A stretch of DNA of 45,777 bases. Origin: JAGXQV01 sp964527565 (GTDB taxonomy: Bacteria > Pseudomonadota > Gammaproteobacteria > Burkholderiales > Sulfuricellaceae). The notes beneath the pieces were generated by a model that was given only the letters and a program-made list of their open reading frames with translations, ran no database searches and had not been told where the DNA came from. Both the position numbers and the translations under genes were made by a program. Positions 16,338-23,405 of this stretch are shown here, in pieces. Each line of letters begins with the position of its first letter. The first letter of the stretch is position 1. The DNA lies in NCBI GenBank assembly GCA_964527565.1, contig CAZGOY010000026.1, positions 1 through 45,777 on the forward strand, read 5' to 3'.

Positions 16338-17885
16338 ATGCCACAAGTCATTAACACCAACATTCCCTCGCTGAACGCGCAGCGTAACCTCAATACCTCC
16401 CAGAACTCCATGGCGACAGCCTTGACGCGCTTGTCTTCGGGCTTGCGCATCAATAGCGCCAAGGACGATGCGGCGGGTCTGGCGATTTCCGAGCGCTTCA
16501 CCGCGCAGGTCCGTGGTATGGATCAGGCGCGCCGCAATGCCAACGACGGTGTCTCCCTGGCGCAAACCGGTGAGAGCGCCCTGGAACAGATGGGCAATAT
16601 TCTGCAACGGGTGCGCGAACTGGCGGTGCAATCCGCCAATGCCACCAACTCGGCATCCGACCGTCAGGCGCTGAATTCCGAAGTGACGCAATTGACCGCC
16701 GAGCTGGACCGTTTTGCCCAGGTGACTGAATTCAACGGCCTGAAAATTTTCGACGGGTCATTCGGTTCCGCCACCTATCAGGTGGGGGCGAACGCCGGTC
16801 AGACCATTACCGCCACCACCACCAATTTCCGCACCAATCAATATGGCAACAATGCGGTAGGGAGCGGATATAACGCGTCCGGTTATGCAACGGGTCAGCT
16901 ACAGATCAACACGGCCTCCGGGGCGGGCACCGGCGCCCACATCTCCGGTGTGGCGGTTTCGGTGGCCGGCACCGCCACGATTTTCGGCGCGGCCGGTTCC
17001 GGCAGCATTACCGTGACAACGGGGAGTTCCGCCAAGGATATTGCCACCCTGATCAATGGGCAGACGCAAACCGGTGTCAAGGCAAGGGCCGAAACCAATG
17101 CGCTAGTGGCCTTTAGCGCGACCGGCAGTTATCAGGTACAAGTGTTGAGCAGCAATTCCACCGTGGAAACGGTGTCGTTCAACCTGTCCTCCGCCACCAC
17201 GGCGCAGGGCTTGTCCGCAGCGGTTACGGCTTTCAATACGGCCTCTTCCAAGACCGGCGTGACAGCCCAGCTGGATAGCACCGGGCAAAAGCTGCAATTG
17301 ACCAACTACGACGGCAGCAATATTTCCCTGGGCAAGGCGACCACGGGTTCAACAGCGGGTATTATCAGCGTTTCCGGCATGAACAATGCGGCGGCATCCG
17401 GTGCTGCGACCATTGCAGCAGCATCGTCGGGGACCCTTACCATCGGCGGCTCGGTTAACCTGCAATCCGACAAGGCGCACTCGATTAGCAATACGGGGGC
17501 ACGCTTCCAGGCGGGGGTGTTTTCCAGCACTCAGAACGCGGCGACCAACACGACGATCGCTTCGTCCCTGCAGGCGGTGAATACTTTGGACATCACCACG
17601 GTGACCAATGCCAGCATGGCTATCGAAATCGCCGACGCGGCCTTGCAGGTGGTCAATAACCAGCGCGCCTCCTTCGGTGCCTTGCAGAGCCGTTTCGAAA
17701 GTACGGTATCGAACCTGATGACCTCTTCAGAAAACATGCAGGCCGCCCGCAGCCGTATCCGTGACGCAGACTTCGCGGCGGAAACCGCTTCGCTGACACG
17801 CTCGCAGATTCTGCAACAGGCCGGTGTGGCGATGCTTTCGCAAGCCAATGCGTTGCCTAACAACGTGCTGTCGCTGTTGAAATAA
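16338..17885 (+). CDS. fliC: Flagellin
   Basis: This protein has 515 residues; the start at 16338 (MPQVINTN) has AAGGAG 7 bases upstream. The conserved N-terminal D0/D1 (residues 1-140: NTNIPSLNAQRNL, TRLSSGLRINSAKDDAAGLA, QTGESALEQM) and C-terminal D1/D0 (about 420-515, ending NALPNNVLSLLK) flank a long variable centre. That centre contains a flagellin-hook-IN-like stretch and is very rich in Ser, Thr, Ala and Gly, which is exposed surface on the filament and a good glycosylation target. It is exported unfolded through the flagellar type III apparatus. FliS (20429) is its expected chaperone. The large glycosyltransferase genes directly upstream support glycosylation (inference). Confidence 0.97.
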   Translation: MPQVINTNIPSLNAQRNLNTSQNSMATALTRLSSGLRINSAKDDAAGLAISERFTAQVRGMDQARRNANDGVSLAQTGESALEQMGNILQRVRELAVQSANATNSASDRQALNSEVTQLTAELDRFAQVTEFNGLKIFDGSFGSATYQVGANAGQTITATTTNFRTNQYGNNAVGSGYNASGYATGQLQINTASGAGTGAHISGVAVSVAGTATIFGAAGSGSITVTTGSSAKDIATLINGQTQTGVKARAETNALVAFSATGSYQVQVLSSNSTVETVSFNLSSATTAQGLSAAVTAFNTASSKTGVTAQLDSTGQKLQLTNYDGSNISLGKATTGSTAGIISVSGMNNAAASGAATIAAASSGTLTIGGSVNLQSDKAHSISNTGARFQAGVFSSTQNAATNTTIASSLQAVNTLDITTVTNASMAIEIADAALQVVNNQRASFGALQSRFESTVSNLMTSSENMQAARSRIRDADFAAETASLTRSQILQQAGVAMLSQANALPNNVLSLLK

Positions 17886-17899
17886 TCCTGGCGTGACAA

Positions 17900-17923
17900 C
17901 CCGGCCAGACTGATCTGGCCGGG
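17900..17923 (+). terminator. Strong hairpin between fliC and flaG
   Basis: CCCGGCCAGA (17900-17909), loop CTGA, TCTGGCCGGG (17914-17923): a perfect 10-bp stem right behind the fliC stop. There is only a weak T-run (AGTTTGG) after it, so it may reduce read-through or protect the fliC mRNA 3' end and not stop transcription fully. Confidence 0.6.
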
Positions 17924-17944
17924 AGTTTGGGGAAGGAGATAATC

Positions 17945-18337
17945 ATGGAAATCCAGCAAGTAAGCAATACGCCGGGGGGCGGGTACCAGCCCGCAACCAA
18001 GGCGAATCTGCCTGACGGCGCGCAACCGGGTTCCGTCACTAATGCCGCCGGCGTGGCGGCGGCGGTGGCACCCGCACCGGCGCGTGCGGTACAGCAGGCG
18101 GTGGCCGCGCCAAAACCGCAAGAAGTCAGGGAATCGATCGACAAGATCAACAAAACTGTCCAGGCGATGGGCCGCAACCTGCAATTTACGGTGGACGAGT
18201 CCACCCAGATGAATGTGGTCAAGGTCGTCGATGTGGAAACCAAGGATGTGATACGCCAGATTCCCACCGAGGAAGCGCTGGCCATTGCCAAAGCCCTGGA
18301 TAAATTGCAGGGTCTGCTGCTCAAGGAAAAAGCCTGA
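17945..18337 (+). CDS. flaG: FlaG family flagellar protein
   Basis: This protein has 130 residues; ATG at 17945 is preceded by GGAAGGAG at the right distance. The N-terminal 60 residues are low-complexity (Ala, Pro, Gly). The C-terminal part, from LQFTVDESTQMNVVKVVDVETKDVIRQIP to the end, is the FlaG fold. FlaG proteins influence filament length and are usually encoded between flagellin and the cap gene, as here. The exact mechanism is not settled for the family. Confidence 0.9.
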   Translation: MEIQQVSNTPGGGYQPATKANLPDGAQPGSVTNAAGVAAAVAPAPARAVQQAVAAPKPQEVRESIDKINKTVQAMGRNLQFTVDESTQMNVVKVVDVETKDVIRQIPTEEALAIAKALDKLQGLLLKEKA

Positions 18338-18389
18338 CGATTTCGTTGCGCTCCTGGAGTATCAGGAATAATGAATCAAGGAGAACGTC

Positions 18390-20366
18390 ATGGCCATAAC
18401 TTCTTCCGGTATCGGCTCAGGTCTCGATGTCGATGGCATCGTCAGCAAGCTGATGGCGGTGGAAAGCCAGCCCTTGACGCAGTTGACCAAGAAGGAAGTG
18501 GCCTACCAAGCCAAACTCTCGGCTTACGGTAATCTGAAAAGCGCCCTCTCGTCGTTTCAGGGCGCGCTCTCCGCACTCAACAGTTCTTCAAAATTTACCG
18601 GTTTGTCGGCTTCGGTCGGCGATGGTTCGGTCTTGGGCGCCAGCGCATCCAGCGTGGCCTCGCCTTCGTCGCACACGGTGGAAGTCACGCAACTGTCGCA
18701 GGCGCAATCCATGCGCACCAACTTCACGGCAGCCAATGTCACCGATGTGGTGGGCACGGGAAAGCTGACTTTCTATTTCGGCACCGACAATGCCGGAGTC
18801 TTTACGCTCAATCCAGACAAGGGGGCGCAAACCGTCTCCATCGATCCCGAAGACAATACCCTGGCCGGGGTGCGCGACGCCATCAACAGCGCCGGTATCG
18901 GTGTTTCCGCCAGCATTGTTAACGACGGCACCACCAACCGACTGGTGCTGACCTCCGCCAGCGGCGCGGCCAACAGCCTGAAAATCACCGTCGATGATGA
19001 CGATCTGGACGACACCAATATGAGTGGCCTGTCGCAACTGGCCTATGATCCGGCAGCGGGTAGCGGGTCCGGGAAAAACATGGTGGAAACCCTGGCAGCG
19101 AAGAATTCCACCGTGGTGGTCGACGGTATCACCGTATCCAGTGCGACCAACCAGGTGAGCACGGCGATTCAGGGTGTAACGCTGAATTTGACGAAAACCA
19201 ACGTTGGTTCGCCAACTACGGTGAGCGTGTCGCGCGATACCGCTTCAGTAACGTCTGCGGTGGAAGGTTTTGTCAAGTCCTATAACGACTTGGCGGCGAC
19301 CATCAAGCAAATGACCGCCTACGATGCGAAAACCAAAACCGCCGGGGTGCTGATCGGCGATTCCGCCGTGCGTTCCATACAGTCCCAGGTGCGCGGGGTG
19401 CTCAATACCGCCATCCGCGACCTGAATGGCGACAACACCACGTTGAGCAGCGTCGGCGTGTCTTTTCAGAAAGATGGCACGCTGAAGCTCGATAGCGGTA
19501 AATTGTCCACTGCCGTGAACAGCGATGCCACACGCGTGGCCGGCTTGTTCACAGCGATCGGCAAGGCGGAAGACAGTCTGGTTAAATATACCAGTTCGAC
19601 ATCCAGCACCCTGCCGGGCAGTTACGCGCTGACCGATGTGGTGACGGCCACACAGGGCAAGGTGGCTGGGGCGGCTGCCGCCGGTTTGACGATTACCGCG
19701 GGCAGCAACGATACACTGAGCATGACGGTGGACGGCGTCAGCGCCAGCGTGACACTGGCTGCCGGCAGCTACACCGCATCGACCCTGCTGGCTGAGGTGC
19801 AGTCGAAAATCAATGGCGCTTCGGCATTTTCCAGTGCGGGTATCGCCGTGACGCTAAGCGAAGCGGGCGGGATATTCACCATGGCATCCAATCGTTACGG
19901 CTCAGTGTCCAGCGTGGCGGTAGGCAATAACGGCGCCGATTCCCTGCTGGGGGCGGGGCGCACCACTACGGCGGGAAGCGATGTCAGCGGCAAGATTGGC
20001 GGGATGGATGCAACCGGTACAGGCCAATATCTGACCGCATCCAACGGACTGAAAATCGAAATTACCGGCGGTATGGCGGGGGGGCGCGGCAGCGTGAATT
20101 TCGTGCGCGGGTATGCTTATAATCTCAACAGCCTGCTGGATGGGCTGCTATCCAGTTCCGGCCCCATCGACAGCCGTACCAGCGGTGTCAATAGCAGCAT
20201 CGAAGGCCTCAACAGCAAGCGTGCGACTCTGGAGCGGCGCCTGACCGAAATGGAGAAGCGCTATCGGGAGCAGTTCACCCGGCTCGATGTGACCATCAGC
20301 CAGATGTCTTCCACCAGCAACTATTTAGCGCAGCAACTCGCCAATCTTCCCAAGATTGGCGAGTAG
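18390..20366 (+). CDS. fliD: Flagellar filament cap protein FliD
   Basis: This protein has 658 residues; AAGGAGAA lies a few bases before ATG 18390. The FliD N-terminal region (ISSSGIGSGLDVDGIVSKLM, residues 3-23, then a coiled stretch) and the C-terminal region (YNLNSLLDGLL, RTSGVNSSIEGLNSKRATLERRLTEMEKRYREQF) are clear. The middle holds Ser/Thr-rich domains with two flagellin-hook-IN-like repeats. FliD forms the pentameric or hexameric cap at the filament tip and folds new flagellin into the filament. It is longer than the E. coli protein (468 residues), which fits a large, surface-exposed centre. Confidence 0.95.
   Translation: MAITSSGIGSGLDVDGIVSKLMAVESQPLTQLTKKEVAYQAKLSAYGNLKSALSSFQGALSALNSSSKFTGLSASVGDGSVLGASASSVASPSSHTVEVTQLSQAQSMRTNFTAANVTDVVGTGKLTFYFGTDNAGVFTLNPDKGAQTVSIDPEDNTLAGVRDAINSAGIGVSASIVNDGTTNRLVLTSASGAANSLKITVDDDDLDDTNMSGLSQLAYDPAAGSGSGKNMVETLAAKNSTVVVDGITVSSATNQVSTAIQGVTLNLTKTNVGSPTTVSVSRDTASVTSAVEGFVKSYNDLAATIKQMTAYDAKTKTAGVLIGDSAVRSIQSQVRGVLNTAIRDLNGDNTTLSSVGVSFQKDGTLKLDSGKLSTAVNSDATRVAGLFTAIGKAEDSLVKYTSSTSSTLPGSYALTDVVTATQGKVAGAAAAGLTITAGSNDTLSMTVDGVSASVTLAAGSYTASTLLAEVQSKINGASAFSSAGIAVTLSEAGGIFTMASNRYGSVSSVAVGNNGADSLLGAGRTTTAGSDVSGKIGGMDATGTGQYLTASNGLKIEITGGMAGGRGSVNFVRGYAYNLNSLLDGLLSSSGPIDSRTSGVNSSIEGLNSKRATLERRLTEMEKRYREQFTRLDVTISQMSSTSNYLAQQLANLPKIGE
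20339..20361 (+). other. Perfect inverted repeat in the last codons of fliD
   Basis: CGCCAATCTT-CCC-AAGATTGGCG lies within the final codons of fliD (LANLPKIGE), just before the TAG stop. A second, GC-rich imperfect hairpin follows at 20379-20404 before fliS. There is no T-run behind either, so they may act on mRNA processing or translation between fliD and fliS and not as terminators. Confidence 0.55.
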
Positions 20367-20428
20367 CGATAAGATGGAGGCGCCCCCCATTGAGGGGGTG
20401 CCCCGTAAAACCATTGGACTGAAAAAAC

Positions 20429-20896
20429 ATGAATGCTGTCGCGCGTAACGCCGTCGATGCCTATCATCACGTCGGTGTGGATGTGAGTGTCAGAACCGCC
20501 AGTCCGCACCGGCTCATCCTGCTGTTGTTCGATGGCGCCATCAAGGCTGTCGGCAAGGCGCAATTTCACATGAATATGCGCAATGTTGCTGAAAAGGGGC
20601 TGGCGATAACCAAGGCCATCGCCATTATCGACGAAGGGCTCCGGCTTAGCCTGGATGTCAAGGCGGGCGGGGAACTGGCGGAAGACTTGAGCGCGCTTTA
20701 CGAGTACATGTGCCACCGCTTGATGCAGGCCAATCTCAAGAACGATGTGCAGGTGCTGGAAGAGGTGACCGGCCTGCTGGTGGGGTTGCGAGGGGCTTGG
20801 GCATCCATCGAGAAAGACCCGGCTGTCGTGGGGGTGTGCGAACCCGCTCTCGCCCTGGAAAAGCAAACCGTAGCCACCAGCTACGGCAAGGTGTGA
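20429..20896 (+). CDS. fliS: Flagellin export chaperone FliS
   Basis: This all-alpha protein has 155 residues. The FliS marks are AVDAYHHVGVDVSVRTASPHRLILLLFDGAI near the start and LYEYMCHRLMQANLKND around residue 95, then LLVGLRGAW. FliS binds the C-terminus of flagellin in the cytosol, prevents early polymerisation and delivers it to the export gate. It sits between fliD and fliT, the usual order. It is somewhat longer than typical FliS (about 130-140) because of a C-terminal tail. Confidence 0.95.
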   Translation: MNAVARNAVDAYHHVGVDVSVRTASPHRLILLLFDGAIKAVGKAQFHMNMRNVAEKGLAITKAIAIIDEGLRLSLDVKAGGELAEDLSALYEYMCHRLMQANLKNDVQVLEEVTGLLVGLRGAWASIEKDPAVVGVCEPALALEKQTVATSYGKV

Positions 20897-20900
20897 AACC

Positions 20901-21230
20901 GTGAATGAAACGGACTCACTGGGCGTTTATGAAAACATCTGGGCATTGAGCGTCTGCATGCGTGGCGCAGCACGGGAAAGTCAGTGGGATGAGCTTGCCG
21001 TCCTGGAAAATGAGCGCTACGTTCTGATGAAAATCCTGATGGCAGCGGATCAAGAGGGGGGGGGCGATAGCGGGCGCAACGCTAGAAAAGCCGTTCTGAT
21101 ACGCAGTATTCTCGATTGCGACGTAGAAACACGCGCCCTGACCGAGGCATGGAGGCAGGAACTGCGACAGATTCTCGATAGCGTCGGCAAAGAAAAAAAA
21201 TTGGGCAATGCATACGCTTCCTTCGAATAG
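20901..21230 (+). CDS. fliT: FliT-like flagellar chaperone
   Basis: This protein has 109 residues and starts 4 bases after the fliS stop. It is a small helical protein (YENIWALSVCMRGAARESQWDELAVLENERYVLMKIL, then a helix ending WRQELRQILDSVG) with the length and position of FliT, which binds FliD for export. Sequence conservation in FliT is low, so the call rests largely on context and helical pattern. Confidence 0.8.
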   Translation: MNETDSLGVYENIWALSVCMRGAARESQWDELAVLENERYVLMKILMAADQEGGGDSGRNARKAVLIRSILDCDVETRALTEAWRQELRQILDSVGKEKKLGNAYASFE

Positions 21231-21453
21231 CGGTGCGGAGCATTTGCCGGTAGCGGCGTTTCTGCTGGGTTTTGCCAGCGACGATCCGGTCGGCGCAATT
21301 CCCGACCTGCGCATGATAATTAACGATTACGAACGCGATCGCTACCGTCAGCAGCAACGCCGACAAAAAAAACGCCCCCCGCAGCAACCCGAATCGTCTT
21401 CCCCTTCTCCCCCTAGCCCTGATTCTGAGCACCATGTCGATGATTATGCTTGA
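21208..21453 (+). CDS. Small hypothetical protein in the flagellar cluster
   Basis: A possible 81-residue protein that overlaps the 3' end of fliT by 23 bases. The first half (LPVAAFLLGFASDDPVGAIPDLRMIINDYE) looks like ordinary protein; the second half is a charged, Gln/Arg-rich then Pro/Ser-rich tail (RYRQQQRRQKKRPP). I do not recognise it, and the ribosome-binding site is weak. The frame of the first half, directly behind fliT and before a gene in the same direction, makes it plausible. Confidence 0.5.
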   Translation: MHTLPSNSGAEHLPVAAFLLGFASDDPVGAIPDLRMIINDYERDRYRQQQRRQKKRPPQQPESSSPSPPSPDSEHHVDDYA

Positions 21454-21524
21454 TAAAGGTGTTTTATCCCGGTAACCTGCCTCAACTTGTCAAGATATTT
21501 GGCTGATTTTTCAGGAGTTCCTGA

Positions 21525-21908
21525 TTGGAAGGCATCGTTATTACATGGCGCGAGCTGCTGATCGGCGCGCTTCTGGTTCTGGGGATTTACATCGCCGAAG
21601 TGCTGTTGCTGACCCGATTCGGCAAAGGGCGGGCGGCAGGCCACAGGGATGAGTCCCAGGAGCGGGAAATCCAGGCGCTGGAGTTGGATATCAACCGGTT
21701 GCACGAGCGCCTGGACAAGTTGCAGGCTGACGTGGAACAGTTGAATTCAGAGCGGGAACAGATTGCCCGCCCCTATAACGAGGCGGTGAGGATGGCCGAG
21801 GGGGGCGTGGATGCCGATAACCTGGCCGCCAGTTGCGGGATTTCACGTGGCGAGGCGGAGCTGATTATCGCCGTCAACCGCCTTAGTCAGGGCAAGAGCA
21901 CGCCATGA
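21525..21908 (+). CDS. DUF2802 membrane-anchored protein
   Basis: This protein has 127 residues and starts with TTG at 21525; AGGAG lies 7 bases upstream. An N-terminal hydrophobic segment (residues about 10-27) is followed by a coiled coil (about 45-80) and the DUF2802 motif RPYNEAVRMAEGG...LAASCGISRGEAELI. The function is unknown. The family is common near flagellar and chemotaxis genes. It overlaps the FliK-like gene by ATGA, so the two are translationally coupled. Confidence 0.8.
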   Translation: MEGIVITWRELLIGALLVLGIYIAEVLLLTRFGKGRAAGHRDESQEREIQALELDINRLHERLDKLQADVEQLNSEREQIARPYNEAVRMAEGGVDADNLAASCGISRGEAELIIAVNRLSQGKSTP

Positions 21909-23083
21909 TCCACAACGATGTCATCAACCAGTTGCAATTGCTGGTCAAGACGACAGCGCCGCCTCTGGTGGAGGTGGCGGAAACTCCCGCCGAACTGCCG
22001 CATTGGGCGGCGGGGCAAAAATTGCCCGCCCATGTCCTGGCCAGTTTGCCGAACGGGCGTTTTCAGGTCAGCGTGGGCGATCAGGTTCTCGACATGAACC
22101 TGCCCAAGAACACCCAGCCCGGCGAAAACCTGGTATTGGTGTTCGTTGCCAGTCAGCCGCGTCTGACTTTTGTGCTTTCGCGCGACCCCCCTCTTTCCCA
22201 GAAAGCCAATGCCGGAGCCTCCGCTTCCCTGGCTGCTTCCAACGGCACCGCCGCGCTGGCGGCTGCCGAGGATGCCTTGCCGCTGGCGGCTAGCGGCGCG
22301 GGCGCCCGGCAGCCGGTGACGTTGAGCGATACGGCACGCTTCATCGGTGCCCTGATGCAAAAGGTGGCGCAGCAGCAGGGCGACGATGCGCCTGCCTCAT
22401 CCCAGGTGAAGGGCGCTGCCGTGGTTGCCGCGCCTCCCGCCGACAGCCGCCAGTTCGCGCTGGCCTTGCGCGGTGCCCTGTCGCAAAGCGGCTTGTTCTA
22501 CGAGTCGCACCAGGCGCAATGGGTAGCCGGCGAGCGCCCCATGGCGGAGTTGCTGCGCGAACCGCAGGGCGCGCTATCCCTGCGTTCTTCCCAGGCACCA
22601 CAAGCGCCGACTATCCCGGCATCTGCCGGTGAAGCGCAGAAAGCGCAGGTGATGGTGGCCTTGCAGCCGGATAGTGCCCAGGCTGCCACAGGCAAGGGGG
22701 CGGAAATGGTGCGCCCGGAAACCCTGCCGTTGATTCAACAACAGTTACAGACGCTGGATACCCACCAGTTGATATGGCAAGGCCAGGTGTGGCCGGGGCA
22801 GCAGATGGACTGGGTGGTGGAAGAAAGGGATGCGCGCGAACAGGGTGGGGCGGATGAAGCGGCGGCGAACTGGAACACACACCTGCGCCTGACCATGCCG
22901 AATCTGGGGGAGGTTTCCGCAACGCTGGCTTTCGGCGCGCAGGGCTTGCGCATCGACCTGACGGCTGCCGATCCCGCTACCGCCGCGACGCTGAAAACTT
23001 CTCAGGTGCGCTTGCACCACTCTCTGGAGGCCGCCGGGCTGGCGCTGTCCGGCATGACGGTCGAGCACGATGGGAGTGCCTAG
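21905..23083 (+). CDS. FliK-like hook-length control protein
   Basis: This protein has 392 residues. The N-terminal two thirds are low in conserved features and rich in Ala, Gln and Pro. The C-terminal part (from about 285: LIWQGQVWPGQQMDWVVEE, HLRLTMPNLGEVSATLAFGAQGLRIDL) matches the FliK/Flg_hook C-terminal fold, which in FliK interacts with FlhB to switch export substrate. The downstream gene is an orphan FlhB C-terminal-domain protein, so the two may form a partner set. A main fliK may exist elsewhere; this copy could be an accessory one. Confidence 0.75.
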   Translation: MIHNDVINQLQLLVKTTAPPLVEVAETPAELPHWAAGQKLPAHVLASLPNGRFQVSVGDQVLDMNLPKNTQPGENLVLVFVASQPRLTFVLSRDPPLSQKANAGASASLAASNGTAALAAAEDALPLAASGAGARQPVTLSDTARFIGALMQKVAQQQGDDAPASSQVKGAAVVAAPPADSRQFALALRGALSQSGLFYESHQAQWVAGERPMAELLREPQGALSLRSSQAPQAPTIPASAGEAQKAQVMVALQPDSAQAATGKGAEMVRPETLPLIQQQLQTLDTHQLIWQGQVWPGQQMDWVVEERDAREQGGADEAAANWNTHLRLTMPNLGEVSATLAFGAQGLRIDLTAADPATAATLKTSQVRLHHSLEAAGLALSGMTVEHDGSA

Positions 23084-23405
23084 AACCTCTCCCCAACTGG
23101 CGGTTGCGATGGCCTACCGCGCCGGTCAGTCGGCTCCGCAGGTGGTGGCCAAAGGGCGCGGCCTGATTGCCGAAACCATTATCGAGCGCGCCAGAGAAGC
23201 CGGCGTTTATGTGCATGAATCTCCAGAATTGGTGGCCTTGCTGATGCAGGTCGATCTCGATCAGCACATTCCCTCGGAACTGTATATCGCCGTTGCCGAA
23301 CTGTTGGCCTGGCTGTACCAGATCGAACACGGCAAGAGCGATGCGAACATGCCGCCGAACCTGAAAAAACTCTTGCCGGAAATTCCGCAAGACAGCCCTC
23401 AATAA
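23070..23405 (+). CDS. Orphan FlhB C-terminal-domain protein (FlhX type)
   Basis: This protein has 111 residues. AVAMAYRAGQSAPQVVAKGRG, IIERAREAGVYVHESPELVALLM, and IPSELYIAVAELLAWLY match the cytoplasmic domain of FlhB/YscU proteins. The four-helix membrane part and the NPTH autocleavage motif are absent. Such short homologues can partly replace the FlhB C-terminal domain in flagellar export. It overlaps the FliK-like gene by 14 bases at its start, and its 3' end overlaps glnD on the other strand by 7 bases. Confidence 0.85.
   Translation: MGVPRTSPQLAVAMAYRAGQSAPQVVAKGRGLIAETIIERAREAGVYVHESPELVALLMQVDLDQHIPSELYIAVAELLAWLYQIEHGKSDANMPPNLKKLLPEIPQDSPQ

Noticed and set aside
20339..20361. Rho-independent terminator after fliD
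   Set aside because: The stem lies inside the coding sequence and has no T-run behind it; fliS and fliT follow closely.
23399..23405. Seven-base 3' overlap of the FlhB-domain gene with glnD as a regulatory signal
   Set aside because: Short convergent overlaps are common in compact genomes and nothing else marks this one.
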